DNA of 64,000 nt from Zantedeschia hybrid cultivar (taxonomy: Eukaryota > Streptophyta > Magnoliopsida > Alismatales > Araceae): contig JARZZO010000004.1 in NCBI GenBank assembly GCA_030544215.1, positions 15,736,501 through 15,800,500 on the forward strand, in the 5' to 3' direction. Below, piece by piece: positions 44,191-56,507 of this stretch. A program made the position numbers and the translations under genes. Positions within the stretch are counted from its first letter, which is position 1. Each line of letters begins with the position of its first letter. The notes under the pieces are model-generated. The model saw only the letters and a program-made list of their open reading frames with translations. It did not search any database and was not told the origin of the DNA.

Positions 44191-44211
44191 AACTCCCCGG
44201 CAACGGCGCCA
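44191..44211 (-). promoter_or_regulatory. Primer binding site (tRNA-Asp)
   Basis: Minus-strand TGGCGCCGTTGCCGGGGA lies 5 nt from the LTR edge. This is the primer site used by Athila-group elements. Confidence 0.85.
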
Positions 44212-44216
44212 AAAAT

Positions 44217-46016
44217 TGATCGTTCCAAATTGTGTGTCGTTAACCACTCATAAGAACGTTCAATCTAAATTTATTCGGCTCATTTAAATTAGATTTTGAA
44301 AATTAATAATGGTGAATCCGAGTCGATCCACAAGAAAATAAGATCTTAATTTTGAAAACCTTGTGATTCTTAGTTATCTAAAAATAGGTGAGAATTTGAG
44401 TGAACTAATTACTTATTTAAACTAGAACTCAATTAACTAATGTTACCTAAAAATATAATTACGTAAACTAAACAAATCCCCTTTTTCTTTTTTTTTTAAA
44501 CACAATCACATATGGAGAATAAGCACAACTAAAAAAAGTATAACAAAGACACCGTAATTTAACTATGTGTAAATCATTAATTATCTAAAAATCATGAAAC
44601 AAATTACAAAATTTATAGTTTAATATCCTTAAACTAAATAACTAAACATTAAATACTAACTACTAATCCTAATTAAATGACTGTGCTAATGGAGAGAGAA
44701 AGAGCAAGAGCAGCGGAAATCTGTGGGTTCTTTGTGGGAGCTAGCGCAGTAGACCGCTGAAGAGGAGGCTTGCTTGCTGGGTGCGGGTGCGTTGGAGTGC
44801 AGCTGCTGGCCTTAGGTGCGCTGGAGATGCTTCAGGCTGGCGCGTGGAGGCTTCTGGGAAGAAGGCGGTGCCTGGGGCTTGCTGGTGTTCGCTGGGAGTG
44901 CCGAGGTGAGACGTGGAGGTGCTTGCTGGCTTCAGCGGACGTGCGTGTAGCGGCAGGAGGCAGGCTTCACCGAACGTGCATGCATGCACGTGGAGGGCGC
45001 TGGAGGCGCTGGAGCCGTGCTAGAGGCCGACAGTTGCTGGCGTGCTTGGACGGGTGCATGCGGGTGCTGTTTGCTGGGAGTGCGGCGCGTGGAGCTGCTG
45101 GCTGGTGGTATGCCGGGAGCTGGAGAGAAAGAGACGGCGCTGGAGCTTCTGGCAGGTGGATAGAACAGAGAGGGAGAAAGAGAGACCGAGAGAAAGAGAA
45201 GTAGAAACCGGAGAGAGAGGGAGTTTACGGGAGAGAAGGAGGGAGAGTAAAAGAGACCGGAGAGAGAGGGAGTCTACGGGGAGAGAACAGAGAGAGAGGG
45301 GGAAACCAAAGAGAGACGACTGGAAATTGGTAACCGAGAGGAAGAAGGGCTGTGGGGCTGAGCGGAGGAAGAGACTGGAAATTGGAAACCGAGAGGAAGA
45401 AGGGCTGCGGGGTTGAGAGGAGGAATAAATAGGAATATATAAAGAGGAAGAGAGAGTCGTGGGAAAGAGAGAGAGAGGTGTGCGGAGGGAAAGAGGGAGA
45501 GACAGAGAAAAGGAAATAGAGAGGAGAGAAGGAAACAGAGAGAATGGGAAGGAATGTTTTTTTTTTGAAAATAAAGTTGGGGGAAGAGAAGGTGGCTGGT
45601 CTTTCTTGCTTTGGGCAAGAATTTGGGCAATATTAGGACATCAAATGATATTTTTACTCCTGCTTTAGTCGAATTTATTGAGATTCGAACCCTAAACCTC
45701 CTCCAAATTTCTGGAAACTCTACCAACTGCACTGCATCATCGGCATGTCCTGTTCAAATGAAATAAATATAAATTAGCATATTATCATAAAAAAATCATT
45801 ATATTTATTTATTTCATCTCAGTTTTGTCGAAAAACTGCAAATGCGCTATACTCCATTAATCACATGAAATGACAATATTTTTAAGTCAAAATTTGACGA
45901 AATTGGTACCGTTAGACTTGGTACGCAATTATCTATCATTTCATGCTATTTTACAGATAAAAATATGAGTATGATGCGTTTGATTGCCTTTAAATGATCA
46001 ATTTAACACTTTATCA
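44217..46016 (-). repeat. 5' LTR of the Athila element
   Basis: 1800 bp, closely matching 34654-36469. Its minus-strand 3' end (CGATCA at 44217) faces the primer site. The tRNA-like segment recurs at about 45672-45748. Confidence 0.9.
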
Positions 46017-46498
46017 AAGCATTCCTCGTGTGCCTAAAGCCCCGCAGGGCCGTAGCCTTCGTCCCCGAGTTCCTTTACCCCCTCAACTGTAAGCACATGT
46101 ATCTTCGTAGGAGACCACCCCCACCCCCGATGCCGCCGCATCTCCCAGCATGTCCTCCTCATCACCGTCACCACAGCCACGCCTCCCGCCTAATGTCGCC
46201 GTCGCACCCACTGGCCCTACGTCGTCACCGCCGCAATATTAACAGAAGGAGACAAGAGAGAGGGGCGAGCGCGTAACAAGAAGGGAGAGGGGCGTCGGGA
46301 GGGGAGATGGGGGTCACGGGGGGTGGGATGGGGGTATTTTGAGATTTCTATTTTTCTAAACGGTCTTAAACGGCAAAAAAGAATGGAATGAATTTGCAGT
46401 TAAAAGAATCTCAAACGGTAGATCTAATATGATATTTTCTAGTAAAAGGACCTAAAATTAAAATTGACTTCCATTTTAGACCGCATGTTCAAAATCCC

Positions 46499-47555
46499 AA
46501 AAAACAAGCTTTGACCTCTTCTTCTTTTCCCATCTGCGCCGACAGCACCGCCTTCCCCGCGTTCAAGCCCCTTTCTTCTGCCCCCCGTCCGCTATTTTCC
46601 TGTCAACGGGATGCCGCAGGTCCACGTCGAATCCAAAAAGCATAATCTTGTCTTCTTCTGATATCTCCCGACTGTGTGGACAGTACAACGTGACAAGGTG
46701 TGACTTCCTGGGATGGCTCCAAAATGTATGTTAATTTAATTTAGTAGAAAAGGAGGTACGTGTGAACGTTGGGAAGAACCTTGTGATGAAGTATTGGCAT
46801 TCAAATCCATCTCACCAGGACGAAAATGATGCTTTCAGGAGCTCTTGAGAAGTTTATGTTCCTGTATCCTTTCAGTTTCATCCGATGTCTCCATATTTCT
46901 GTGCAAGAGAGAAATTAAGTCACTTTTCTTTCTCCAAAGTTTCTGTTGCTTTTGATAGTGTCATATTGTATTCTTTTTTGGTGTAGCTTCACCTCTGAGA
47001 AGGGGGGGAAACCATGATGCATTTCACTAGAAAATTTTAATTTCTCCTTCAAAAAGGACTATTTATCCTTGCCAAAACAATCCTATACTCATATCCTTCG
47101 CGCACCGTTTTCTCTCCATCTTCCGTTTATTGTCTCCTCATCGCACTAGTTGTGCCGACACGAGTGAGCACCTTTTTCTAGAGAATAATGAATTTTTAGA
47201 GAATAAACATGCAATGTTATGTTAATTACCCCTCTAATAAACACCTTTTTTTCTTTTTGCTACCATAATCGGCTTGGCTCATTCAAATGCCCACAAGGGC
47301 CAGGTGACGTGGAGGATGGAGTGGGGGGAGGAGTTACTCTAAAGTGGAGTTAACCCACGTGGTGAAAGTGGTTGCCCTTCCCACTTCCCACATCTCACTC
47401 TCTATTAGTTTGAATTGAGAGATAAAGGAAGAAGAGTGGGACGTGCGGTTCTAACCGTATGCCACCATCTTCTTCGCCTCCTACTCCTCGTCATTTCTGC
47501 CTCCTATTTTGAACAAGAGAAGGAGAGAAATAAATAGAGAAAGTGAGAAACGATG
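46499..47555. other. Intergenic sequence
   Basis: No supported gene. G-rich runs occur just before it at 46281-46338. AT-rich elsewhere. It is the right flank of the putative MULE. Confidence 0.5.
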
Positions 47556-48891
47556 TGTAACGAACCGTACTCAAGATCAGATATCGGATCACTAATGAAT
47601 CTCATATTGTCAGATTCGGGTCAAGATTTAGGATCACAATATACACATCTGGATAAATATATGAAAAACTAAATTAAATAACTACACATAGCGGAATATA
47701 AATGCAGCAAAATAGAAGAAGTTACTGGTATAGTTTGACACTTGTCCAACAAATAAATATATTATCCAGCAAGAGAAAATAATAATAGTACAAGTCCATA
47801 AAGAGGTACAATTACATCTGACATACCCCAGAATAAGCGTGACGACTCTCAAGCCAAATTCCTTACAACTCCAAACTCTACCGCCCAAATGCGTTCGCTG
47901 ATGTCTTACCTCGCGGCCAAACACCTTACGCCTAACTACCTCTGCAAACTCTAGATGCATATAAGGTGAGGCAGTGAGACATAGGATAAATTGGGGTCTA
48001 CGAGTCCATGAATGTGTCCATGACCCAACTACGGGTGCACACAAGCAATAAAACCTACTGTCCCATAGTCGGTTTCCCCCACACCAAGCTATAAATGCGG
48101 GGGCCCTGAACTGACCCGAACCCACAACTGGACTAACCCATAACGTATGCCTCATGGGTCACAATGTACACCTAGCCACTGGGTATACTACTAGTGATGT
48201 CGTCACTCTATGTCTAAATTACACAATAGAACACAAGACCCCTATGAAAGAGCCTAGCATGCAAGTGTGTAGGAATATAACTAATAATTATACTTGAAAG
48301 TAAGATACATAATTTATATGAAAATAACCATATTTTACACACATATGTTAAACTTTTAGGGGCTTAACCGTCACTATACTAAAACACGTCACTTGGGACT
48401 AACGCCTTACAAATTGCATCATCATGCACTGATGTCATTTAGTCCAATTAATCGATTGTTAACAAAAAGTCGATTAGTTTGAATCGCGTTAACATGGGAT
48501 GATGTCTTTTAAAATAACCAAATATTCTGTAAATAATCGATTAATTGTACAGCTTAGCCAGAGCATTTGAATCACGTCGCCCCAACCTAATCTGATTCAA
48601 ATTGCGTCATCTAGTCAAGACGTGTTTCATAGCCTGAAGCGAGGTCAAAAAAAGAAAACACAACCTCTGTGGCTACCCTCGAAACCATATGAATACACTG
48701 TGAAAGGCTACCCTGAGCCCTATACATGTTCATAAGATCGATCCCCACAAAAAAGATATGGAAAGGCCACAAAATAATTCCCAGGCATGGCTCAATCACA
48801 ATCTTAACATGGATTCTTTCATGAATTTCTAAGGAAATTTTTTTTTGAAAAACTTAAATTTAAACATTAAAATCCGAATGTGGTGCTTACA
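47556..48891 (-). mobile_element. Diverged family A-related LTR
   Basis: It starts TGTAACGAACC and shares landmarks with 22105-23500 in the same order: a GGTGAGGCAGTGAG block, CTACGGGTGCACACAAGC, and a CCTACTGTCC / GGTTTCCCCCACACC block. Five dyads follow at 48385-48630. The end is placed at GCTTACA (48891). It is about half the length of the solo LTR, so it is a shorter relative. No target duplication was found. Confidence 0.6.
48385..48630. repeat. Mixed array: five N10 dyads plus AATCGATT sites
   Basis: Left/right arms are ACGTC/AACGCC, GCATC/GATGTC, GCGTT/GATGTC, ACGTC/AATCTG and GCGTC/GACGTG, each with a 10-nt spacer. AATCGATT (48450) and its variants (48466, 48536) are interspersed between them. 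Confidence 0.75.
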
Positions 48892-50420
48892 ATGATAATA
48901 CGAAACATATGAACGCTAAACACAACCATACAAGAGGCACAAGATTTATAGTAGTTTGATCTATTAAATGGTGACCTATAGCCGTTCTCCAACTACGGTG
49001 GGCTTTTTCACTAGAAATTCAATTTTCCTATACCATTAGTAGATCTAGTCATAACCAACCAACACACTAGATATCAAACATCTAACTAGGCTCCTCCTAA
49101 ATAAATAGTCTATTAAGACACATCTCCAATCATCCCAAAGATTGGCTCTCTTCCACCAAGAAAAGTATACACCTCTAATCTCCTTAAAGATTGGACAATT
49201 TTTCACCAGGGAAGGTACACAATAAAGAATGAAAGAAAGATAGGAATCTTAACTTTCTAAATCACACTCCACTCACAAGATATTGAATGTTTTCTTAAAC
49301 ATTACAACGTGAAATAAACTAAGAAAGCACAAACTTTAAACTCTCTTCTTGTGGTGTCCTTGCTCTAAGAGTTGATTTGACGTAGATGATCTCATCTAAG
49401 TCCCCTTAGCAATGCTTTCTTTGAGAAGATCCACCAAGGTCTACTTTTAAAGGAAGAAGACTAGTTGCACTCTAAGAAAACTTCCCATGGTCTTAGTCCT
49501 TACCTTGATAAAGGCCAAGAAGATTCACCAAGCTAGCACAATCTCTATGGACCTGCACACATGAGAAAGACTCATAAGGAAATCTTCATCTTAAAAGATT
49601 AGAACATAAGCTCAAGAGGAAGAAAAATAAGCAAAAGAAAGCCCTCTCCAGTCGTCACGTTTTTTTAAACCTGCAACACTCTCCTTTCTATCCTTTCTAT
49701 AGGCCCTAAGAAAATGTCCTAGCTATTAGGTACACTTGGAAACATAACATACAAGTTTCAATATTTTTAATGTCACAAGAGTTCGAGGTATTTTGAATCT
49801 TAGCATTTGGTTAGTCACCTATTTTACCGGCTAACAAGTTCCATGTGATGTCACTTGGACTAAAAGCATTTAGAGAGTCGACCAAGTAGTAGGTGAAAAG
49901 GTAATGGTGATGTGTAGCATGTAAAGGAAAAAAAAGAGACTTAAAAAAACTTCTAAAAAGTATTTTAGAAGTTCAAAAAAATATATATGGGGATCTTGTA
50001 CTATCATGAACAAATGTGGAGTGCTACTTCTTAACGGTCCTTTTATCATAAAAGGTCTCACGTAACTATCCTTGTTCTGTGGTAGAAAAGGACAAATCAA
50101 CCTATCATATGAGCATTTGGGTCCTTCTGGATGATCAGAACCCAAAATTAGGCGTTCATATGAAGTGAAGGAAAAATATGCCACCTACAACTTTTACTGG
50201 TTATATTTGACCAATCTATTCAACTAAAAAATTTTGAGTATTGGTACTAGTCGACCAACAGTCAATTGGTCGACCAACTAGGCCACTCAATGAAAACCAA
50301 GTTCTGGTACTAGTCGACCAGTCTGTCACTGGCTAATACCCACTTGATTGGGGTTTCGCCTTCTTGTTCAAATTTGATTTTTGAGATTTCTTTTTAAAAT
50401 CATTTTAATCTTAAAAAATG
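48892..50420. mobile_element. LTR-like block with GTCGACC dyads
   Basis: No coding content. The layout resembles the LTRs at 17876 and 59914: repeated TCTTCC and GGAA segments (49140-49220), then a motif array. Two GTCGACCA-N7 dyads lie at 50250-50274 and 50313-50337. Termini were not determined. Confidence 0.4.
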
Positions 50421-50980
50421 GTATTTACAGTCCAAAATTTTTGACAATATATCCTTATTAATAAAAGATTTAACATTCAATTTACGTCAATACTTATCAA
50501 TAACCACTATGAATATAAATGTTTTATTTCATTAAAATCAAACTACTGAGGGCCTCAACATAATGTATTTTCTATGATAAATAATAATAAGACATATTTT
50601 TACAAGTATTTAAAAATAAAATTTGATTTAAAGGTTCTTATGAGATCTTTATATATCACTACTGTAATCTATCATAGTTAGAAATTAACTTCTATGATTT
50701 TAATATTTATTTATAAACAGTCACACTCACAATCCCAATATTTATTATTGAACCTCCTTCAAAATAAGAAATATCTGCTCTAATTGTGTTTTTGAACACT
50801 TTCCTAAAAAATAAATTTATTGAATAAACACACAATTGTAAGTGGTTGAAACTAAACATCGATATTATGAAGATAATTCCTAAGTATGACAAATTAAAAG
50901 GGTGAGTAATATTTTGCTGCAACGCCCCTGTGTGTGCTGCATCCGGGACATTGCAGCGGGAAATCAATTTTGTTTTTCAG
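50421..50980. other. AT-rich unassigned DNA
   Basis: No gene or recognisable repeat. Confidence 0.5.
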
Positions 50981-51232
50981 GTGGACCCGGAGATGTCCTA
51001 ACCGTCTGTGCAGTGCAATCCCCAATAGGATGATCTAAAAAAACTAGAAAATAAAAAATCAAACTACATGAATATTTTTTATTGTTCATGAAGCTCAGTT
51101 TTTTATTTTTCAAGTTTTTTGGGTCATTTTTTATTGTTCATGGAGTTTGATTTTTGATTTGTGAGGTTTTTTTTTTGAGTCATCCGATCGGACATTGCAC
51201 TCTACAGATGGTTAGGACACCTCAGGGCCAAC
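50981..51232. mobile_element. Foldback MITE-like element (252 bp)
   Basis: The two ends, GTGGACCCGGAGATGTCC and the reverse complement of GGACACCTCAGGGCCAAC, are inverted repeats that continue inward (CTAACC.TCTGT, AGTGCAAT). An inner TTTTTTATTGTTCATG is duplicated directly. No ORF. Confidence 0.65.
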
Positions 51233-52533
51233 TTAAAAAAATAATTTATTTTTTTTGTTTACCTACATCGATGCCCCTGCGTGCAGTAGATATTACTCTA
51301 AAAGGATTAATATCTTATAAATCCTAAAATGACTCTTTAGACTAACATGCAATGCAAAAGATGCTTTATAAAAACTACATTCAATGTGGAAAGAAAAGGG
51401 GCAAAAGAAGAATTGCAAATATGTGTGTGTGTATATATATATATATATACATAAAAAAAGTGAACATTAAAATGAGCGAAATATATAATTTTTTTAATGT
51501 ATGCTTTGACTTTAATTACAGTGTCCCTCTGATTGAAGACAGAGGGTTCTAATAGTGATGGACAAGATTTCTGTCCATCAGTTATAAATATCGGTTCACA
51601 GGGCTATATAAACACGAATTCTTAAGTTCGTTTTTTAGTGGTGAAAGTTGATATATGTACTTTAATGGTGAAGATGTGATATTATATTAATGTTCAATCT
51701 TTTATGCACGAACATTTATTTAGACCGGTTTACCATATTGTCTTTAATTCTCATTTTGTTTATGTATAAAGAAAAATGTCTTTTGAAAAAATGTTTTCGC
51801 TCGGTGCCTTTTTGTAGACCAACCAAACCAAGATTATGATAACAATGAAAGTATAATGCACATGATAATTTGTTTTCACATAAATATGCAATGTATAATT
51901 TTTACAGCTAAGATGTACACGTACAGGAAATACTTTTATACCTAAGGTACATATGTACAAAAAAATAATAGATCTCTCTGCAACGCACTTAACTTTTGGA
52001 CATGAGGAGATGGGCCGTATTATGATTATGTAAGGTAGGCTAAGTAAAGCGGCAAAAGCCATATCAGTTATAATAGATTTGCGATGGCAACAAAGCAAAA
52101 CTGATCGCAGGTATACATTTAACCTGTACGTAAGAGGAGGAAACTCCAGAAAGAATACTCTAACTAAACCGGATAAGTATGTGAACCAGAGAACAATGAG
52201 AAAAACGTACGACCGAGAAAAGGACTATTCTCTTCTGTAGTATGGGTCATAGATTGTACAGTTTTAATTACTATTCATTATATTTAAGATTTATTGGACT
52301 TTTTAGATTTTTGGAATTGAATTTGACAACCAATCTCAGCCCATGTTAGAAATCAAGTTTAAAATTGAAGTCCAAGTTCAATCTAAAAATAAAATAGACT
52401 CACTTTTAATCTCCAAGTTCACCTGTTTAGGGTCAGGTTGAACCGAGCTTTCGGAATTCATTGACAGCCCTAGGCCGGGCCATAAGGCTTATTCCTTATA
52501 CACTCATTTCTTGGTTGACCACCATACACTCCA
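51233..52533. other. AT-rich unassigned DNA with a microsatellite
   Basis: A TG/TA microsatellite lies at 51422-51449. No gene is recognised. Confidence 0.5.
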
Positions 52534-53252
52534 TAACAAGTGGAAGATGCTTTTTTTTCTTTTTTTTTAGGCGAAGAGATGCCGTATTAGATTAAAAGGC
52601 AATTTACAGAGGATACAAACGGTTGAAAGCATGAGGGAAAAACAGGCGATTCCCACTCTGAAGCAAGACTGGTAGACAATATAAGCCTGGCAAGTTTATG
52701 AGCTGCCATGTTACAGGATCTTGGAGCAAAAGTAACTGAAACATCACAGGAAGACATGTACTTTCTTGCAATCCTGAATAATGGAATTACTCCTCCAAGA
52801 TGATTGATTCTCCAAGCAAATAAGCTGATCTATTTCAATGCGTCCCCTTCCAAAGTAACCTTGTGAAAGAGGTTACTAGCAAAAGAAAGGCCTTCACGGA
52901 AGGCCAAAGCTTCCACAATTTCCGGGTGATTGGAATGAACTAGTTTACAACAGCACTTCAGAAGTCTTCCTGAATGATCTCTAAGAACAATACCAATGGC
53001 ATTATGAATGCATTTCCAGACAAAGTTCAGAATTTTAGGGGGAACTGACTGAGGATTCCATAGGATCTTCCATATGGATTCACATTAGAGGATGAAGCTA
53101 CCAGGGTCTGATCTTTGACGGCTTCATAAGCAACTTTGACAGTTAAGATGCCATCAGTGCTATTCTGCCAGACAAGAGAATCCCAAGGACAGGACATAAA
53201 TCTTGGCAATGGAATAGCACTGATGGCATCTTAACAGCTAACAAGTGGAAGA
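52534..53252 (-). mobile_element. 5'-truncated LINE with target-site duplication
   Basis: The target duplication TAACAAGTGGAAGA occurs at 52534-52547 and 53239-53252. The minus strand ends in a poly(A)-like run (A9 GA8 equivalent, 52551-52570). Coding content is the zf-RVT start (WDSLVWQNSTDGILTVKVAYEA) near 53150-53195 and an RNase H-like domain (EALAFREGLSFA, ARSCNMAAHKLARL-like) at about 52600-52935, with several stops. This order is typical of plant L1-type LINE 3' ends. The 5' edge carries an inverted copy of internal sequence. Confidence 0.85.
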
Positions 53253-53703
53253 CACGGCATTCAAACTTGCTCAAAGCTGAAATAACGGAAGATGCTTGCC
53301 AGATGCTGTGTCCAGAGATTAACTAACACAAAACTAGGCTGCCTTGGATATACAATTAAGTAGGTAAATAGTGATGGACAATATCTATCTGCTTAGAGGA
53401 GTACTCCAATATAGACACCTGAGGGAACCAACTTGCCGCTTAAACCAAACATGTTGCATTAAGGATCAGATAATTCATTTCACTTGAGAGGACCACCCAC
53501 AGATGCTGCAAATATGGTTGGTTGGGGAAGGATGACAATCAATAATTCTATGTTCTTGGTGACAACAAAAGAATGTGTAGGGCTGCCCATGCTGCTTTTT
53601 GCAGGAGTTTTGTTTTTAGTTTCATGATGACGTAATATTTAGATCTTTAATGTACATGCGCGGCTGGTAAAACTCTACAAGTTTAGCCCGACATGGCTCA
53701 TCA
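53253..53703. other. Unassigned DNA
   Basis: No gene or known repeat is visible. Confidence 0.4.
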
Positions 53704-53860
53704 AAACCTGATATTTGTTCAGTATATTCACACGTACGTCAGGCTACACAGCAAGGATAAAAACCTGATATTTGTTCAGTATATTCACACGTACGTCTAG
53801 CTACACAGCAAGGATAAAAATCTAATATTTCTTCAATCATAAGTCAGGCTAAAGATTGAT
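53704..53860. repeat. 57-bp tandem repeat
   Basis: Units at 53704-53760 and 53761-53817 are nearly identical (ACCTGATATTTGTTCAG, CACGTACGTC). A degenerate third copy follows from 53818. Confidence 0.85.
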
Positions 53861-53879
53861 TACAGACAAATGGCAAAAT

Positions 53880-55829
53880 GACCCAGTGAAACTTATAACA
53901 TTACTAGAAGTGAAGTCCGAGAGTGAAACTTTGATTAGCATTATATTAGTAATCGAAAAGATATCTCAGAAACGCTAATCGAAATGAAACTTAAATTCTA
54001 TTTCGATTAAAACACAAAACATAATTCTAAGTTGAGTTTCGATTAATATAATCAAGGTAATCGAAGAGGTTGCTTGAATGTTAATCGAAGTCAAACTTCG
54101 ACTAACTCGAAGTGAAAAACTTAAATAGTAATCGAATGCAACTATGAAATGTTTAATCGATAGAGAACTTACAACGCTAATTGATAGACTGCTTATAAAG
54201 CTAATCGATATGAAACTTTAAGTTCTTTACTCGAACTGACTAAGTCAACATTAATTGAAGTAAGACTTAATCACCTAATCAATAAAACACTTAGAGATAC
54301 TGATTCGATTAAAATAGAGAGTGATGTTTTGATTTAACTGCAAGTTACTAGAAGTCCTGAAGCTTAATTGAAGTTCAAGTTAGCTCTTTAATCGAAAGAG
54401 TTGAGGAAACCTAAAAACGATTAAGTCACATAGCTTACGCAACTTATAGCAGAAATTGTCAACAATTAAAATAATGAAACAAAAAGATTTCTTTTACTCT
54501 CATAGAAATAAATTCTTGATGTTTTCATAATGTGTTCACCAAAACATAGAGAATATGAAAACATAAATTACTCAATATTTTCAAATTCATGTCAGAAGGC
54601 CAAATCTAAGAGAAACAATGCAGTTTCGTTTTGTATCTTAATTCTAACATTCACGACTAAAGTCTACATGAAAATTTTTTAAGACCATTCATGGGTATTG
54701 AAGAGTATCATGATAACTATATTATACATTAAAATCAAGTCAATTAAAGCATCCTTTAACCTACATTAACTCTACATCACTTCACCGAATCATTTATATA
54801 AACACACACATCCACAAGAATGAGATGGATCCTCTTCGAATAGAGTCCAATTATTATGAAATTTAAACCACAGTATATAGACACATAATACTTCCAAATT
54901 TATAACATGCATGACAAATCACTCATTATAGAGACCATAGAAATTATAATAGCTTAGAAAATCTTTCATTCCCAAAATATACTCTTCCCACAATGAAAAC
55001 TAAGGTAATTATCATCTAAATCATCATCTTTTATATCAATTAAGGGACGAATGGAAGGAATCATCATGAGGAACACAATTAGCAAACATGCAAGTCCATT
55101 GAAGCTCAAAAAGTCAACATGCATACAAAATCTCAATGGAAAATATAACATGGCATTACCCTACCTTCAAATAGAATTTTATCAACCCAAATGAGTCTCT
55201 AAGAAATCCAAGCTTCTAAATGAGAATAAGAAGAGAAATCCAAGCTCTTCCACAAGAATCTACCACAAAGACAACAATTATTCTAAAAAAAACTCCAAGA
55301 AGAGGTTCTCCAAGGCTCTCAAGCTACTAAGATCACTCAAGAAACCTCCCAAACACAAGATCTCCCACATGCACTAAGAGATCTCAAAAATCATGAGAGA
55401 GAGTGAGAGGCGAAGAGAGAAGAGCAAGGAGAGAAATGGGAGAGATGGTTTTGGACGGTCTCTCCTCCCTTCACTTAAACCAAGCCTAATCAGCAAATAC
55501 TCTTTCAAACCCTCAAGAAATCGCCCTCATACCCCTATTGACCTATTGGGCTCTTTAAAAACCACTTCTTAAGGCCCAATAGCTCCCAAATGGGTCCAAC
55601 TCCAGCCCACTAATCCAAACCCAATCTACAAATTCTAAAAGAGTTTAAATCTATCAAAACATAAAGCTAAGTCCATTTACAACTATATTGCAAATAAATA
55701 TTCCAAATTGAGATAAATCTTGAAATTTATGACAACCATCTATTTAACTCGAACTTAAAATGATTCAAATCAACATAAAACTCGGTGACTCGGTTCATAA
55801 TTCACGAATTGGAGAGCCGAGGTGTTACA
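53880..55829 (-). mobile_element. LTR-like block starting TGTAACACC, with TCGAAG array
   Basis: In minus orientation it starts TGTAACACCTCGG at 55829, a common gypsy LTR start. The left half (53910-54440) is an array of TAATCGA motifs. In 54150-54215 the spacing is 24 nt (TAATCGAT, TAATTGAT, TAATCGAT). The right half is a pyrimidine/purine leader-like region resembling 62700-63060. The left boundary is approximate. Confidence 0.45.
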
Positions 55830-56507
55830 TTCCAGCTTTTGCACGGACCTCCCTAGCCTTGAGCTTGGGGATTTTGCTTTCCCTTGGTCCCTCTAACGTG
55901 GTTGCAATATGTATTTATTACCCCTCCTTGTGTTCCACACTCCCCCCTCCTCTATGCCTTGCCATTTATTGTGTCTCTCTCTTCTTTAGGTTTTGGTAGC
56001 TCTTCAACTTGCCGCCTATATCCAAGGATCAGTGATAGTCCAACTAGCTCATGGTCACTTTAATATGGATTCCTGGGAGTCTATTCATGTGCTCAAGAAC
56101 TGAAGACTCATCTGTACACCATTGTTGGTGTGCATCCCCAAGTAGATTCTATTCAGTTGCTCTGCTTGTTGCAGCCTCTCCAACTCATGGCTAGTGCCTC
56201 CAAGGAAGATCTCCATCATACCTCAAGTCTACTTCGCCTCTAATGGCTATTTTCGATGTCCAGCCGATTGCCCTCAGGCAACCATACAATGCTTTACTTA
56301 TTGTGTAATGTTCTTTGGGGTTTACCCAGCATATCCCTAGCGAGGCCTTCAGCAATGTCCACTATTTACCCACCCAAGGCTATGGTTGTACTAGTTTTCT
56401 TTTTTTGGCTTCTTTATTTGCATTATGCTATGTTTCTTTACATGTTTGTTGTACTCGACCTATATAAATGAATGAATGAAGGCTATTTCTTGATGGTAAA
56501 AAAAAAA
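55830..56507 (+). mobile_element. Possible LINE 3' end
   Basis: The end reads TATATAAATGAATGAATGAA, GGCTATTTC, then a run of ten A (56498-56507), which resembles a LINE 3' untranslated tail. No clear coding domain remains upstream and no target duplication was found. Confidence 0.35.

Larger units (their letters stand above)
34654..46016 (-). mobile_element. Athila-type Ty3/gypsy retrotransposon (11.4 kb)
   Basis: Two direct LTRs (34654-36469 and 44217-46016) bracket gag and pol on the minus strand. The primer site matches tRNA-Asp, and the RT signature (NYHGEEVPTRLTTGWRVCID, FMDDFSIFG) is Athila-like. The LTRs are nearly identical apart from a few substitutions and one indel of about 20 bp at 35690-35710, so it is the youngest large insertion here. 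Five-base flanks AGGCG and AAGCA may be a decayed target duplication. Pol and gag contain several stops. No envelope-like ORF was found. Confidence 0.85.
34262..46498. mobile_element. Mutator-like element (possible Pack-MULE), split by Athila
   Basis: The left end GGGAATTTCATCTGCAGTCC and the reverse complement of the right end, GGGATTTTGAACATGCGGTC, align over about 50 bp as imperfect terminal inverted repeats. Flanks are CAAAAAAAC on the left and AAAAAACAA on the right, compatible with a decayed 9-bp duplication. Without the Athila insertion the element is about 870 bp, GC-rich inside and without a transposase. The interior reads open across the Athila site (MHHIAGPHDVLVLELGAV, then FLVCLK and VAFVPEFLYPLN), which suggests a captured host-gene fragment. 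Confidence 0.4.
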
